From positions 62,001 through 126,000 of the forward strand of contig NZ_NJAJ01000005.1 of NCBI RefSeq assembly GCF_002632825.1: DNA of 64,000 nt, given 5' to 3'. The translations under genes and the position numbers were made by a program. Below the pieces are notes generated by a model, which did no database searches, was not told the origin of the DNA, and saw nothing but the letters and a program-made list of their open reading frames with translations. This DNA comes from Xenorhabdus stockiae (lineage in GTDB: Bacteria > Pseudomonadota > Gammaproteobacteria > Enterobacterales > Enterobacteriaceae). Shown piece by piece: positions 36,980 through 47,547 of this stretch (position 1 is the first letter of the stretch; each line of letters starts with the position of its first letter).

Positions 36980-37853
36980 TTTTTACCGTGAAAAGAAAGC
37001 GCCATCGCCTCTGAGGGTCATTTGGCGTTTTTTCTATGCCGATGCACTGGCAATGACCGGTTTTTACGGCGTACTGATTTTAATTATATTAAGTCTTTTT
37101 GGTAGCCATCTTGCACCCTATCAGCTTGACCAACAATTTATTGACCAGCTGATGCCCCCTTCGTGGTCACACTACGGTAATGTTGCCTTCTTTCTCGGGA
37201 CAGATGATCTGGGGCGGGATATATTCAGTCGGTTACTGATTGGTACTTCCTCCACTTTTGGTGCTGCGCTGGTTGTGACTAGCGCGGCGGCAATTGTCGG
37301 GTTAGTTATCGGCAGTCTTGCCGGCATCACACACGGGCTGAAATCTGCGATCCTGAATCACATTCTTGACACCCTACTTTCCATACCTTCACTGTTATTA
37401 GCCATCATTGTCGTTGCTTTTATGGGAGCCAGCCTGCAACATGCAATGATCGCTATCGGGCTGGCATTACTGCCAAGAATTGTGCGGGCAGCCTATACCG
37501 CTGTGCATGATGAACTGGATAAAGAATATATTATCTCTGCTCGTCTGGATGGCGCTTCAAATTATCATATTTTACGTTACGCTGCTTTTCCGAATATTAC
37601 CGCTGTGATAGTAAACGAGTTAACCCGTACTTTCTCGATTGCCATCCTTGATATTGCTGCTCTGGGTTTTCTCAATCTTGGCGCACAATTACCCTCACCT
37701 GAGTGGGGCGCTATGCTCGGCGGATCACTGGAGCTTATCTACACAGCCCCCTGGACTGTAATGTTACCGGGAGCAGCTATCATGCTGAGCGTTCTGCTGG
37801 TTAATTTACTGGGCGATGGCCTGCACCGTGCCATTAATGCAGGAGTCGAATAA
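36966..37853 (+). CDS. sapC: ABC transporter permease SapC
   Basis: 295 residues of the DppC/OppC permease family. An N-terminal membrane segment ([23 protein letters not shown]) is followed by [25 protein letters not shown], then the EAA loop [31 protein letters not shown]. It forms the transmembrane channel with SapB. The stop shares a base with the sapD start (TAATG). Confidence 0.95.
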   Translation: MPLDNFYREKKAPSPLRVIWRFFYADALAMTGFYGVLILIILSLFGSHLAPYQLDQQFIDQLMPPSWSHYGNVAFFLGTDDLGRDIFSRLLIGTSSTFGAALVVTSAAAIVGLVIGSLAGITHGLKSAILNHILDTLLSIPSLLLAIIVVAFMGASLQHAMIAIGLALLPRIVRAAYTAVHDELDKEYIISARLDGASNYHILRYAAFPNITAVIVNELTRTFSIAILDIAALGFLNLGAQLPSPEWGAMLGGSLELIYTAPWTVMLPGAAIMLSVLLVNLLGDGLHRAINAGVE

Positions 37854-38845
37854 TGCCGCTACTTGATATTCGTAACCTCACCATTGAATTTATGACGTCA
37901 GAAGGCCCCGTTAAAGCCGTTGACCGATTAAGTATTTCATTAACAGAAGGTGAAATTCTCGGGCTGGCTGGTGAATCCGGTTCTGGTAAAAGCCTTATCG
38001 CCAAGGCAATTTGTGGGGTTGCAAAAGATAATATTACCGTTACCGCAGACCGCTTCCGGTTCAACGATATTGATTTATTACGCCTGACGCCGCGACAGCG
38101 CCGTAAAGTCATTGGTCACAATATTTCAATGATATTTCAGGAACCTCAGTTATGTCTCGACCCGTCAGAAAGTATTGGTAAGCAACTCATTCAGTCTATC
38201 CCCGGCTGGACATTTAAAGGCCGCTGGTGGCAACGTCTCAACTGGCGAAAACGTCGGGCTATTGAACTGCTCCACCGGGTGGGTATTAAGGATCATCACG
38301 ACATCATGAACTCTTATCCTTATGAGTTAACTGACGGAGAGTGTCAAAAAGTGATGATTGCCATTGCGCTTGCCAATCAGCCAAGACTGCTGATCGCGGA
38401 TGAGCCGACCAATGCGATGGAACCAACAACGCAGGCCCAGATATTCCGCCTGCTGTCGAGCCTGAATCAGAATAACAATATGACTATTTTGCTGATTAGC
38501 CATGACCTGCAAATGATGAGTAAATTAGTGAAACGTATCAACGTGTTATATTGCGGACAAACCGTAGAAAGCTCTACACCGGATGAACTGCTGGTCACTC
38601 CTCACCATCCTTATACACAGGCACTGATTCGGTCTATTCCTGATTTCGGCAGCTCTCTACCCCATAAAAGCCGCCTTAATACACTGCCGGGCGTCATTCC
38701 GTCACTGGAACATTTGCCTATCGGGTGCCGTCTCGGGCCTCGTTGCCCTTATGCCCAGAAAACCTGTATTGAAGCACCGCGGTTACGCGGCAGCAAAAGC
38801 CATACCTTCGCCTGTCACTTCCCCCTGAACATGGAGGAACAATAA
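37853..38845 (+). CDS. sapD: ABC transporter ATP-binding protein SapD
   Basis: 330 residues. Walker A is GESGSGKS, the signature motif is the family-specific [15 protein letters not shown] rather than LSGGQ, and Walker B is [14 protein letters not shown], all as in E. coli SapD. The C-terminal oligopeptide-transporter region carries [15 protein letters not shown]. Besides powering Sap transport, E. coli SapD is reported to support Trk potassium uptake. It is directly followed by sapF without a gap. Confidence 0.95.
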   Translation: MPLLDIRNLTIEFMTSEGPVKAVDRLSISLTEGEILGLAGESGSGKSLIAKAICGVAKDNITVTADRFRFNDIDLLRLTPRQRRKVIGHNISMIFQEPQLCLDPSESIGKQLIQSIPGWTFKGRWWQRLNWRKRRAIELLHRVGIKDHHDIMNSYPYELTDGECQKVMIAIALANQPRLLIADEPTNAMEPTTQAQIFRLLSSLNQNNNMTILLISHDLQMMSKLVKRINVLYCGQTVESSTPDELLVTPHHPYTQALIRSIPDFGSSLPHKSRLNTLPGVIPSLEHLPIGCRLGPRCPYAQKTCIEAPRLRGSKSHTFACHFPLNMEEQ

Positions 38846-39655
38846 ATGGTCGAGACATTACTGGAAGTTAAAAACCTGACAAAAACTTTCCGTTACCGTA
38901 CAGGCTTGTTCCGGCGCAATCATCTTGATGCAGTGAAGCCAGTCAGTTTTACCTTGCAACCACGAAAAACATTGGCAATTATTGGTGCAAACGGTTCTGG
39001 CAAATCCACACTGGCCAGAATGCTGTCAGGTGTAATAGAACCGACATCAGGTGAAATATTAATTAATCATCACAAGCTGATTTATGGCGATTATAGTTAT
39101 CGCAGCCAGCTCATTCGCATGATTTTTCAGGATCCGAGCACATCATTAAATCCCCGCCAACGTATTGGTCAGATTCTGGATATGCCCTTAATTCTGAATA
39201 CAGAGCTGCCACCTTCTGAACGGGAAAAACGCATCAATCAGACACTACGTCAGGTTGGTCTCCTGCCAGATCATACCAACTATTACCCACATATGCTGGC
39301 ATCTGGTCAGAAACAACGGGTAGCACTGGCACGGGCACTGATATTACAACCTCAGGTTATTGTTGCTGATGAAGCCCTCGCTTCTCTTGATATGTCGATG
39401 CGTTCCCAGATTATTAATCTGATGCTGGAATTACAGGAGAAACATGGTATTGCTTATATTTATGTCACTCAACATCTTGGTATGGTGAAACACATCAGTG
39501 ATCAAGTGTTGGTTATGCATCAGGGGGAAGTCGTAGAGCGCGGTAATACTGCTGAAGTGCTGGCTTCTCCGTTACACGATATCACCCGCAAGTTGATATC
39601 CAGCCATTTTGGTGAACCTCTGTCTACCGAAGCCTGGAGACAGGATATCACTTGA
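38846..39655 (+). CDS. sapF: ABC transporter ATP-binding protein SapF
   Basis: 269 residues. Walker A is GANGSGKST, the signature is LASGQKQRVALARAL, and Walker B is QVIVADEALASLDMS. It forms the second ATPase of the SapABCDF importer. The ATG follows the sapD stop at once, preceded by GGAGGAA inside sapD. It is the last gene of the operon; no clear intrinsic terminator is seen in the 184 bases to fabI. Confidence 0.95.
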   Translation: MVETLLEVKNLTKTFRYRTGLFRRNHLDAVKPVSFTLQPRKTLAIIGANGSGKSTLARMLSGVIEPTSGEILINHHKLIYGDYSYRSQLIRMIFQDPSTSLNPRQRIGQILDMPLILNTELPPSEREKRINQTLRQVGLLPDHTNYYPHMLASGQKQRVALARALILQPQVIVADEALASLDMSMRSQIINLMLELQEKHGIAYIYVTQHLGMVKHISDQVLVMHQGEVVERGNTAEVLASPLHDITRKLISSHFGEPLSTEAWRQDIT

Positions 39656-39839
39656 TTTTTACTGAGCAGATTTTATTCACTCATCGGAACAGCAGTGGAA
39701 ACTCAACACATTTTTCTCCGGCGTGGTAGAATCTCCTCCGTTTACTAACAACGAATACCCGATTTATGTAGGTTATATTTTTAATACACTACACTATTAA
39801 CTCTGGTATTTTGAACATTAAGAACAATAAGGAACTGAT

Positions 39840-40628
39840 ATGGGTTTCATGACCGGCAAGCGCATTCTAATTACTGGCGTCGCCAGCAAACTGTCTATTG
39901 CTTATGGAATTGCGAAAGCAATGCACGAACAAGGTGCAGAACTGGCTTTTACCTACCAGAATGACAAATTGAAACCTCGTGTCGAAGAATTCGCAGCATC
40001 TCTGAATTCAAACATCGTTCTGCCATGCGACGTGGCTCAAGATGAAAGTATCGACACATTGTTCGTTGAACTGGGTAAGGTATGGCCGAAATTCGATGGT
40101 TTTGTTCACTCTATCGGTTATGCCCCTGCCGAACAACTTGATGGCGATTACGTTAATGCCGTCAGCCGTGAAGGTTTCAAAATTGCACATGATATCAGCG
40201 CATACAGCTTCGTCGCATTGGCAAAAGCATGTCGTAGTATGCTGAATCCTGACTCAGCGCTGCTAACTTTAAGCTATTTAGGTGCAGAGCGTGCAATCCC
40301 TAACTACAACGTGATGGGATTAGCAAAAGCTTCTCTGGAAGCAAACGTGCGTTACATGGCGAATGCTATGGGTGCTGAAGGTATTCGTGTTAATGGCATT
40401 TCCGCAGGCCCAATCCGTACTCTGGCAGCATCCGGTATCAAAGATTTCCGTAAGATGCTGGCACACTGTGAATCAGTCACACCTATCCGCCGTACCGTCA
40501 CTACAGAAGACGTAGGTAATGCGGCTGCATTCCTGTGTTCTAACCTGTCTGGTGGTATTACCGGTGAAATCCTGCATGTTGATGGCGGCTTCAGCATCGC
40601 TGCCATGAACGAACTGGAATTGAAATAA
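39840..40628 (+). CDS. fabI: Enoyl-[acyl-carrier-protein] reductase (NADH) FabI
   Basis: 262 residues of the short-chain dehydrogenase fold. [20 protein letters not shown] is the atypical FabI nucleotide-binding loop. The catalytic Tyr-x6-Lys corresponds to Tyr in [20 protein letters not shown], with a second Tyr in [14 protein letters not shown]. It reduces trans-2-enoyl-ACP in each cycle of fatty acid synthesis in the cytoplasm and is the triclosan target. Length and sequence match E. coli closely. AAGGAAC precedes the ATG; a terminator follows. Confidence 0.97.
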   Translation: MGFMTGKRILITGVASKLSIAYGIAKAMHEQGAELAFTYQNDKLKPRVEEFAASLNSNIVLPCDVAQDESIDTLFVELGKVWPKFDGFVHSIGYAPAEQLDGDYVNAVSREGFKIAHDISAYSFVALAKACRSMLNPDSALLTLSYLGAERAIPNYNVMGLAKASLEANVRYMANAMGAEGIRVNGISAGPIRTLAASGIKDFRKMLAHCESVTPIRRTVTTEDVGNAAAFLCSNLSGGITGEILHVDGGFSIAAMNELELK

Positions 40629-40652
40629 TTTCAATAATCATTTGATATAATG

Positions 40653-40692
40653 AAATAAGCCCAGAGGTAGTTTTATCTTTGGGCTTATTTTT
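40653..40692 (+). terminator. fabI terminator
   Basis: AAATAAGCCCA pairs with TGGGCTTATTT across a 16-base loop, followed by TTC. It is rich in A on the left arm and T on the right, so it could also serve pdxY transcripts from the other side. Confidence 0.75.
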
Positions 40693-40770
40693 CGCTACGC
40701 CGTTTACTTATAGGAAACGGCTTCCGGTATAAATTTGCCGGAAGCATAAAGATATTAACTGCTTTTATAC

Positions 40771-41649
40771 TTAATCGATTTGCATGGCTTTGAATTTATG
40801 GGCTGGAGTCACCATCTTATCCTGGGCAGCAACAAGCTGTAATTCAAATTCTCCGCTTTTTTGCGTTTCCAGCATAACTTCGTAAACACCTGCTGTCGTA
40901 TGCTCCAACGCTGCCTGTAATACCGAATTTGTCAGCGATGTGCTTTTCAACAAATTAGCAAGGAATAAGCCACTGGTTAAATCACCAATTCCAACGGGCT
41001 GACGCTCACCGGTATCAATCAATGGACGGCTGATATGCCAGCTATTTTCTTTAGTCACCAGCAACATTTCGAAATTATCTTTCTGATAACCTGCTCGGCT
41101 GAGGTGTTTGACTAAAACAATTTTTGGGCCTTTTTGGCATAGCTGACGGGCTGCTGATACCGCCTGCTCCACATTTTTGATTTCCATTGCCGCCAATGTT
41201 TCAAGCTCCAATAAATTAGGCGCAATGATATCACTGATAGGCAATGCCTTTTCACTGAGGAATTCAGAAACTCCCGGAGCCACAATACATCCTTTCTCTG
41301 GGTGGCCCATAACAGGATCACAAAAATACCATGCTTCAGGGTTAGCCTGTTTCACCTGCTTTACAATATCAAGGATATAGTTTCCCTGCTCCGCAGAACC
41401 AATATACCCACTGAGAACAGCATCACAGGATGCCAATTTATCAATTTCACCAATTCCCTGCACGATTTCAGCCAGATGTTCTGGTGGCATCACACAACCA
41501 CGCCATTGTGGATATTGAGTATGATTAGAAAATTGGACTGTATTTAATGGCCATACGTTCACTCCCATACGACACATCGGAAAAACAGATGCGCTATTTC
41601 CTGCATGGCCAAAAACGACATGAGACTGAATTGAAAGAATGTTTTTCAT
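40771..41649 (-). CDS. pdxY: Pyridoxal kinase PdxY
   Basis: 292 residues of the ribokinase-like PdxK/PdxY family. The start [46 protein letters not shown] is highly conserved; [16 protein letters not shown] and [23 protein letters not shown] (with the catalytic Asp in GIGD) mark the substrate and ATP sites. It phosphorylates pyridoxal in the vitamin B6 salvage pathway. It lies downstream of tyrS on the same strand, as in E. coli, separated by a hairpin; pdxH, another B6 gene, is on the far side of tyrS. Confidence 0.96.
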   Translation of the reverse strand: MKNILSIQSHVVFGHAGNSASVFPMCRMGVNVWPLNTVQFSNHTQYPQWRGCVMPPEHLAEIVQGIGEIDKLASCDAVLSGYIGSAEQGNYILDIVKQVKQANPEAWYFCDPVMGHPEKGCIVAPGVSEFLSEKALPISDIIAPNLLELETLAAMEIKNVEQAVSAARQLCQKGPKIVLVKHLSRAGYQKDNFEMLLVTKENSWHISRPLIDTGERQPVGIGDLTSGLFLANLLKSTSLTNSVLQAALEHTTAGVYEVMLETQKSGEFELQLVAAQDKMVTPAHKFKAMQID

Positions 41650-41710
41650 GATTAGGCCTGATTTGTTATTTTAAGAACCGTAAATGAGTTATAAAACAGC
41701 CAGATACTTT

Positions 41711-41734
41711 AAGGGCAACAATGATGTTGCCCTT
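41711..41734 (-). terminator. Hairpin between tyrS and pdxY
   Basis: AAGGGCAACA, a four-base loop and TGTTGCCCTT form a 10-bp perfect stem just after the tyrS stop. The following bases in the minus direction (AAAGTATC) lack a U-tract, so it is probably a partial terminator or an RNA-stability hairpin. Confidence 0.55.
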
Positions 41735-41751
41735 AGTAATACTTTTATGAA

Positions 41752-43023
41752 TTATTTCCAATCAATTAGGCAATAATGTTTTTTACCACGACGTAATAAA
41801 GTATAACGCCCGAACAGACGATCTTCGTCCGCAAATACATACATCGCTTCAGACTGTTTTTCACCATTGACAGAAACAGCATTAGAACTAATCATGGTAC
41901 GAGCCTGCCCACGGGAAGGTACAAACTCAGCAGTGATCAGTGCCTGCTGTAAATCAGCACCATTCTCAAGCTCAATCGCTGGCATACCATCCTGTGCCAA
42001 CTGTGCAAAGTCATCTTCGGTTAAATCAGCGACTGCTCCAGAGAACAAACTCGCTGTGATACGCTTCGCCGCCGTTAAACCTGCTTCTCCATGAACCAGT
42101 TTAGTGACTTCTTCTGCCAGAACATACTGCGCACGCGGAGCTTTACCACTGTTTTTATCTTCTTCTTCCAATGCATTAATTTCTTCAATGTCCATGAAAG
42201 TGAAGAATTTAAGGAAACGGTAAACATCTGCATCAGCTGTGTTAATCCAGAACTGATAAAATTTGTATGGACTGGTTTTCTTCGGATCCAGCCAGACTGC
42301 TCCACCTTCTGTTTTACCAAATTTAGTACCATCGGATTTAGTAATCAGAGGTACTGTCAGACCAAATACCTGTTTCTGATGTAAACGACGAGTCAAATCG
42401 ATACCTGATGTAATGTTGCCCCACTGATCAGAACCACCAATCTGCAATTCAACACCATATTTTCCATTCAGATTAGCAAAGTCATAAGACTGCAACAGGT
42501 TATAAGAAAACTCAGTGTACGAAATACCAACATCATCACGATTCAGGCGTTGTTTAACCGCTTCTTTATTGATCATCTGGTTAACGGAAAAGTGCTTACC
42601 GATATCACGCAGGAAAGAAAGGACATCCATTTGACCAAACCAGTCATAGTTATTGGCTAATTCTGCACCATTTTCACCCTCAAAGCTCAGGAACGGAGAA
42701 ACTTGGTTACGAATTTTCTCAACCCACTCTTTAACCGTGTCTTCTGTGTTTAATTTGCGCTCCGTCGCTTTAAAACTAGGATCACCAATCAAACCTGTCG
42801 CACCACCTACCAAAGCTACCGGTTTATGTCCATTCAGTTGGAATCTTTTTAAACACAGCAAGGGAACCAGATGGCCCAAATGCAAGCTGTCAGCGGTAGG
42901 ATCGAAGCCGCAATAGAGAGAGACCGGACCTTGCGCCAGTCTTTCCGCTAACGCTTCTTCATCCGTTACCTGGGCAATAAGGCCCCGCTCTTGCAGTTGT
43001 TTAATCAGGTTATTGCTAGACAT
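41752..43023 (-). CDS. tyrS: Tyrosyl-tRNA synthetase
   Basis: 423 residues from the ATG at 43023, which gives the family start [25 protein letters not shown] and has GGAG upstream; an earlier in-frame start adds 14 unconserved residues. It is a class I synthetase with HLGH (HIGH motif) in [15 protein letters not shown] and KFGKT (KMSKS motif) in [18 protein letters not shown]. The C-terminal S4-like RNA-binding domain reads [19 protein letters not shown]. It charges tRNA-Tyr in the cytoplasm. Gene order tyrS-pdxY matches E. coli. Confidence 0.97.
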   Translation of the reverse strand: MSSNNLIKQLQERGLIAQVTDEEALAERLAQGPVSLYCGFDPTADSLHLGHLVPLLCLKRFQLNGHKPVALVGGATGLIGDPSFKATERKLNTEDTVKEWVEKIRNQVSPFLSFEGENGAELANNYDWFGQMDVLSFLRDIGKHFSVNQMINKEAVKQRLNRDDVGISYTEFSYNLLQSYDFANLNGKYGVELQIGGSDQWGNITSGIDLTRRLHQKQVFGLTVPLITKSDGTKFGKTEGGAVWLDPKKTSPYKFYQFWINTADADVYRFLKFFTFMDIEEINALEEEDKNSGKAPRAQYVLAEEVTKLVHGEAGLTAAKRITASLFSGAVADLTEDDFAQLAQDGMPAIELENGADLQQALITAEFVPSRGQARTMISSNAVSVNGEKQSEAMYVFADEDRLFGRYTLLRRGKKHYCLIDWK

Positions 43024-43044
43024 CAATGACTCCATTGGTTTGTA

Positions 43045-43140
43045 TTCTTTACTTATATCCTTCATCTTCCAAGTTGCAGCTTTATCGGGTGTATCATTTG
43101 TTCTTAATACTACCGGACTGCAACTTGCAATCTATCAGGC
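43045..43140. repeat. Partial copy of an enterobacterial dispersed repeat
   Basis: ATATCCTTCATCTTCCAAG with TTGCAG near the left, and CTGCAACTTGCAATCTATCA near the right, form a 10-bp perfect inverted repeat (CAAGTTGCAG and CTGCAACTTG) about 45 bases apart. It resembles the ends of the TATACCC-type dispersed repeat of Photorhabdus, Xenorhabdus and relatives, with the middle shortened. It sits in the tyrS upstream region. Confidence 0.45.
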
Positions 43141-43241
43141 ATATATCATTGTCTAATTGTCGCGATTCGCTGTAAATCGCGTGCTATAGCATAAAACGCC
43201 AGTACTATAAGTGCCAGTATTAAAAACGGTAATTAATGCAG

Positions 43242-43895
43242 TTAAGGCGCCAGACGATCAATATGCCACTCATCTCCTTCACGCAGGTATAGAAAACGAT
43301 CATGCAGACGGCTTGCTCCCCCCTGCCAGAACTCTACTGAATCAAATTCAACCCGGAACCCACCCCAAAAACTGGGCAATGGCACTTCGCCATTCTGGAA
43401 CTTCTGCTTCAGCTCTAAAAACTTCCCTTCTAAAATACTTCGGGCAGAAATACGGGAAGATTGTTGTGAAGCCCAGGCTGCAATCTGACTGTCTCTCGGG
43501 CGGCTATGGAAATATTTCACTACTTCGAGAGGTGATAAACGTTCGGCTTTGCCCAGAAAGCTGACCTGACGTTCAAGCTGATACCAGGGGAAATGGAGGC
43601 TGATACGGTTATTCTGGGCTAAATGTTTCGCTTTGCGGCTACCAAGATTGGTATAAAAAACCAGACTGCGGTTATCAAAATGCTTCAATAGAACGATACG
43701 CTGATAAGGCTGCCCATGCTCATCGACTGTTGCTACGCACATCGCTGTTGGGTCGCTAAGCCCAGCATCACAGGCCTGTTTCAGCCAAAGCTCAAAAAGA
43801 ACCATCGGCTCTTCAGTAAGATCCTTTCGCCGTAACCCACCACGCATATATTCACGGCGCAGCTCTGCTATATGAGTATCATTATGTTCTGACAT
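43242..43895 (-). CDS. pdxH: Pyridoxamine 5'-phosphate oxidase PdxH
   Basis: 217 residues, matching the E. coli enzyme in length. Family blocks are [41 protein letters not shown] (FMN and substrate binding), [10 protein letters not shown] and the C-terminal [19 protein letters not shown]. It oxidises pyridoxamine or pyridoxine phosphate to pyridoxal phosphate with FMN and oxygen, the last step of B6 synthesis. It lies between anmK and tyrS on the same strand. Confidence 0.97.
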   Translation of the reverse strand: MSEHNDTHIAELRREYMRGGLRRKDLTEEPMVLFELWLKQACDAGLSDPTAMCVATVDEHGQPYQRIVLLKHFDNRSLVFYTNLGSRKAKHLAQNNRISLHFPWYQLERQVSFLGKAERLSPLEVVKYFHSRPRDSQIAAWASQQSSRISARSILEGKFLELKQKFQNGEVPLPSFWGGFRVEFDSVEFWQGGASRLHDRFLYLREGDEWHIDRLAP

Positions 43896-43939
43896 GTCTA
43901 ATTCTCTATTTCTAAGTGAGTTTCAGCATAACATTGTTA

Positions 43940-45049
43940 TCAGCCAGCAACAGGATAAATTGCACCTAAAATTGTTTCCCTATCAGCACCAGTCACCGAT
44001 GGCAAGTTACCCGACAACCCAGACATGGTACGGAATGCCAGCCAAGCAAATGCTAGCGCTTCCATATCATCACCACTTAATCCATATTTGTCTGTTGTTG
44101 CAACTTCAGTATCAGGCAACAAAGCAGATAACCGACGCATTATAAGTGGGTTTCTGGCTCCACCGCCACAAACCAGTAAGCGCTCACAACCGTTATTTAA
44201 CAGTACTTGTTCAGCAATGCTAACAGCTGTCAGTTCAGCAAGAGTGGCCTGTACATCGACCGGACTGACATCAGGGAAATCAGCCAGCTGTTTTTCCAGC
44301 CATGCCATATTGAAATATTCCCGCCCGGTGCTTTTTGGTGCAGTACGTGCAAAATAGGGGTCTGAAAGCATCTTCTGGAGCAAGGCTTTGTTTACATTAC
44401 CCTCTCCTGCCCATTGTGCATCTTTATCATAAGACTGCTGTTTATGACGCCATGTCCAGGCATCCATCAACATATTACCCGGCCCGGTATCATATCCCTT
44501 AACCGCAGAATTTGGCAGAAGAGCGGAAATATTCGCAATTCCGCCAATATTCAAGATCACACGCCTTTCCGTTGGATCACCCAATACCGCCATATGGAAA
44601 GCAGGAACTAAAGGTGCACCTTGACCGCCATAAGCCATATCACGGCGACGAAAATCACCTACTGTTGTAATATCGGTTAATGCCGTTACACGGTTATTGT
44701 CACCAATTTGCATCGTAAATGGCTTTTCACCATCCGGTTCATGCCATACAGTCTGACCATGACACCCAATTGCAGTGATATCATTCGCAGTTAATCCGGT
44801 TTTCTTTAATAACCCTTTGACTGATTCAGCAAAAAGCGTTCCCAATTCATAATCGAGTTGCCCAACTATTGATAATGTGGTTTGCTGGCCCTGACAAATA
44901 GCCAGTAATTTTTGCTTAAGCTCCTGAGGAAACGGATGGCTGTAATTTTCCTTTTGTATAACAGCTTTATCACTGATTTCTGCTAAAACGACATCAACTC
45001 CATCCATACTGGTGCCAGACATCACACCAATATAACGTCCTGACTTCAT
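43940..45049 (-). CDS. anmK: Anhydro-N-acetylmuramic acid kinase AnmK
   Basis: 369 residues from the ATG at 45049 ([25 protein letters not shown]), chosen for family match and the GGGGAA site upstream. [10 protein letters not shown] is the ATP-binding loop; [35 protein letters not shown] and [15 protein letters not shown] are further sugar-kinase family motifs. It converts 1,6-anhydro-MurNAc to MurNAc-6-phosphate in cell-wall recycling in the cytoplasm. It heads the anmK-pdxH-tyrS-pdxY strand and is divergent from slyB. Confidence 0.96.
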   Translation of the reverse strand: MKSGRYIGVMSGTSMDGVDVVLAEISDKAVIQKENYSHPFPQELKQKLLAICQGQQTTLSIVGQLDYELGTLFAESVKGLLKKTGLTANDITAIGCHGQTVWHEPDGEKPFTMQIGDNNRVTALTDITTVGDFRRRDMAYGGQGAPLVPAFHMAVLGDPTERRVILNIGGIANISALLPNSAVKGYDTGPGNMLMDAWTWRHKQQSYDKDAQWAGEGNVNKALLQKMLSDPYFARTAPKSTGREYFNMAWLEKQLADFPDVSPVDVQATLAELTAVSIAEQVLLNNGCERLLVCGGGARNPLIMRRLSALLPDTEVATTDKYGLSGDDMEALAFAWLAFRTMSGLSGNLPSVTGADRETILGAIYPVAG

Positions 45050-45383
45050 AAATATTCCCCTATTTAAAGAATGGATTACATCTGTAAATAAACCTGTGTA
45101 ACTATAAAACACATTGATTTGGACTATATATGTTTCACTCAGAATATAAGAGATAAAATCCGAGTTTTGGAGAGCTCTTCACAAAACATGCTAAACTTTT
45201 GGTCAGGAATTATTCCTATTGGCGTTCAATGTAGAAATTTATTATATATTTATAGGGCGGCTATTAATGTATAGAATAAGTAACTCGTAAAATTATTATA
45301 CTTGTTACTGATCATTGTAGCCGAATGCTTGATTGTAGGATTATTACCAGATTTCTCTTGAGGCATTAAAATTAGGAGTAACT
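45050..45383. other. Gene-free divergent spacer anmK/slyB
   Basis: 334 AT-rich bases that must hold both promoters. A small palindrome (AGGAATTATTCCT, near 45207) is visible. No PhoP-type direct repeat (GTTTA-N5-GTTTA), expected for slyB in E. coli, could be found, and no ORF or RNA gene is supported. Confidence 0.4.
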
Positions 45384-45857
45384 ATGTTCAAACGTTTCCT
45401 GGTTGGTGCAGTTGTAGTAACAACATTATCTGGATGTGCTGACATGGGAGCACTGTCTAGTGATACTTACTCAATTGATCAGGCCAAACAAGTTCAAAAC
45501 GTAACCTACGGGACTATTTTGTCCGTCCGTCCGGTCACTATAAAAGGCTCTCAGGCTGGCAACCAAAACATGCTAGGAGCGATTGGCGGAGCAGTATTGG
45601 GGGGATTGTTAGGTGATTCGGTTGGCGGCGGTAGAGGACAGAGGCTTGCAACAGCTGCTGGGGCTATTGTCGGTGGAATGGCAGGTCAAGGAATTGAAGG
45701 TGCTATCGATCAAACAAAAGGTGTCGAATTGGAAATCCGTACTGACAGCGGAAGAAATATTGTTGTGGTGCAAAAACAGGATCAAGTTATATTCAGTAAA
45801 GGGCAACGTATCAAAATTGCCGATAGTGGCGACTCAACAACGGTCTCTCCTATCTAA
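45384..45857 (+). CDS. slyB: Outer-membrane lipoprotein SlyB
   Basis: 157 residues. The signal peptide MFKRFLVGAVVVTTLSGC ends in a lipobox with the acylated Cys at residue 18. A Gly-rich Gly-zipper 2TM-like segment follows (MLGAIGGAVLGGLLGDSVGGGRG ... GAIVGGMAGQ), as in the SlyB/Pcp family. The C-terminal part is a small beta domain (VELEIRTDSGRNIVVVQKQD). SlyB is an outer-membrane stress protein shown in E. coli to form lipid nanodomains. AGGAG precedes the ATG. It converges on slyA. Confidence 0.95.
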   Translation: MFKRFLVGAVVVTTLSGCADMGALSSDTYSIDQAKQVQNVTYGTILSVRPVTIKGSQAGNQNMLGAIGGAVLGGLLGDSVGGGRGQRLATAAGAIVGGMAGQGIEGAIDQTKGVELEIRTDSGRNIVVVQKQDQVIFSKGQRIKIADSGDSTTVSPI

Positions 45858-45882
45858 TAGGGTTAAAGTATATTTAAACAAA

Positions 45883-45925
45883 AAAATCGCGGATCACCAA
45901 AATATGGCCCGCGATTTTCTTTTTA
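45883..45925. terminator. Bidirectional terminator slyB/slyA
   Basis: AAAATCGCGG and CCGCGATTTT pair across a 16-base loop; T residues follow on the plus strand (CTTTTT) and on the minus strand (TTTT within the stem, then TTTGTT). It serves the convergent slyB and slyA genes. Confidence 0.8.
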
Positions 45926-45936
45926 TCGATTAATTT

Positions 45937-46374
45937 TTATATTACCTGTTTATGTAATTGGCTAATATTTTTTTCGATTTTTTTTATTACAGAAGCAAGT
46001 AGAATTAACTCGTCATGAGTAATTCCCTCCAAGATGTCTTTCCTCGTCGAACCAATAACACTATCCACTTCTCTGATAAAATTTTCTGACTCTTCTGTTA
46101 ATTTGATTCTTTTAGCGCGCCTATCATTAGCACATGTGTGCCTTGTAATGAGTTTCTTTTCTTCTAATTGATCTAAAGTTCTTACCAGGGATGGTTGTTC
46201 AATACCAATTGCTTTTGCAAGTTGTATCTGTGACTGCTCCGGTGGTAACAAACTAATATTGTAAAGAGTAACCCAATGTGTCTGAGTTAATTTCAACGGC
46301 TTCAAACGATGATCAATTAAAGCGCGCCAAACACGAACTAAACGTGCCAGGTCTGATCCCAATGTCAATTCCAA
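45937..46374 (-). CDS. slyA: MarR-family transcription regulator SlyA, TTG start
   Basis: 145 residues. The start is a TTG at 46374 behind an excellent AAGGAGG site; slyA also starts at TTG in Salmonella. The protein is close to the enterobacterial Sly[36 protein letters not shown], then the winged helix [45 protein letters not shown]. SlyA counteracts H-NS silencing and controls envelope and virulence genes; in Photorhabdus/Xenorhabdus-type bacteria such a regulator could affect accessory loci like the T6SS, but that is inference. Confidence 0.96.
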   Translation of the reverse strand: MELTLGSDLARLVRVWRALIDHRLKPLKLTQTHWVTLYNISLLPPEQSQIQLAKAIGIEQPSLVRTLDQLEEKKLITRHTCANDRRAKRIKLTEESENFIREVDSVIGSTRKDILEGITHDELILLASVIKKIEKNISQLHKQVI

Positions 46375-47053
46375 TTACCCCTCCTTATAATTAGAGACTC
46401 ATATAACATCAATGAATTATCCAATCAGTTTATTCATATGAATAATGGATACGCATCCTATATCTTGCTCACATTAGTAGAGTCAGATATTTCGCTAATT
46501 ACTTAATTAGTATCGCGTTGGCTTGTTACTTAAAGTTGACATCTTCGTCGCCCTAAAGAGCGAAGTTTTACGGCGCACCGAACAAAATCGCGCATTAATC
46601 CACCAACGATATAAACTGTATAAAATAATCCTCCAACTTAACTATTAAGATTTTAAATATCAACGAAACAGATACAAACTCCAAAAAATAGACACAATAC
46701 CGCTCGGTTAAAGTTCTATAAGAATAACCGCCATCCAAATACTAATCTATATATTTTTACATTAATATCATTTTTATCTTACAGTTAGCGTTAAGTGGAC
46801 AATAAAGTTCATTAAAAACAAATAGATAACCAATTAGCGCGATTATTGTTCAATAATTAATTATTTGATAAGAAACCTTTACCTTAAGGGTTTAATTAGT
46901 CAATCTCTGTAATATTTTTAAATGACCTATATCAAATAAAAAATAGGTAATATGAATAAAATATCACTTTATCATGGCAAAAGTTCTTAACCATAATGAA
47001 AATATGAAATATTATTCATATAAGAAAGTTTTATTAACAGTTAAAAATGTGAA
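46375..47053. other. Long gene-free, decayed-looking spacer
   Basis: 679 AT-rich bases with stop codons in all frames. In E. coli several genes (ydhIJK, sodC, ydhF) lie between slyA and ydhL, so this may be a deletion scar. It contains a palindrome (CTAATTACTTAATTAG, 46495-46510) upstream of slyA and a hairpin-bearing GC-richer patch (46536-46600) that resembles an insertion-sequence end. The rest shows nothing I can identify. Confidence 0.5.
46536..46580 (-). mobile_element. Possible decayed right end of an IS200/IS605-type element
   Basis: On the minus strand the patch reads CTTCGCTCTTTAGGGCGACG then AAGATGTCAA. The imperfect CTTCG...TTTA...CGAAG hairpin followed by TCAA resembles the right end of TnpB-carrying IS200/IS605 elements. 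No transposase or tnpB remnant is seen nearby, so the call is tentative. Confidence 0.3.
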
Positions 47054-47293
47054 TTAAAATAACCCAAGCTGTTTTGATGGAACAACTTCATCATGACCGT
47101 TATTTTTCAGTGTCCGCAGATATCTGGCATGGCATAGCCGCAATATTTCTCTTTTTTGCCCATCAGATAATTTCATCCACATAAAGCGCTCTTCTCTATT
47201 ACGATAGCAACCTCGACAGAAACCACGGGGACCAGATTCACAAATCCCCTTGCAAGGATTAGGAATAACAAAAAACTCTAGTTGCTCAACCAT
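47054..47293 (-). CDS. ydhL: DUF1289 protein, YdhL-like
   Basis: 79 residues, the same length as E. coli YdhL. The DUF1289 core has four Cys in PNPCKGICESGPRGFCRGCYRNREER, suited to metal or Fe-S binding, followed by a conserved helix (WMKLSDGQKREILRLCHARYLRTL). The ATG follows an AGGAGGATG site. Function is unknown. The gene stands alone on the minus strand, divergent from gloA. Confidence 0.9.
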   Translation of the reverse strand: MVEQLEFFVIPNPCKGICESGPRGFCRGCYRNREERFMWMKLSDGQKREILRLCHARYLRTLKNNGHDEVVPSKQLGLF

Positions 47294-47462
47294 GTCATCC
47301 TCCTGTATACAAAATTACCTAAACGATTATCTCTGAGAGAATTGCAACACTATCTAGATCCAGCTCACATCAAATAATGGATTACAAAATAGTAGCGAGT
47401 AAAACTAAAGGTGAAAGGACGCATTGAATTACCTTATGTTTACCATATATAGTTAAAAAACA

Positions 47463-47490
47463 ATGGGGTCAGAGCACGAAATTTTGCTCT
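47463..47490. repeat. Half of a GGGGTCAGAGCAC-type palindromic repeat
   Basis: TGGGGTCAGAGCACGAAATT and the following TTGCTC form a short hairpin (GAGCA with TGCTC). The GGGGTCAGAG start resembles palindromic sequences found next to IS200-like (RAYT-type) transposases in gammaproteobacteria; the matching CTCTGACCCC half is absent. It lies about 60 bases before gloA. Confidence 0.35.
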
Positions 47491-47547
47491 TTTGCTATTT
47501 CGTAAAATTAATATTTTGATATAAAACCATAAACATAAGAGGTAATC

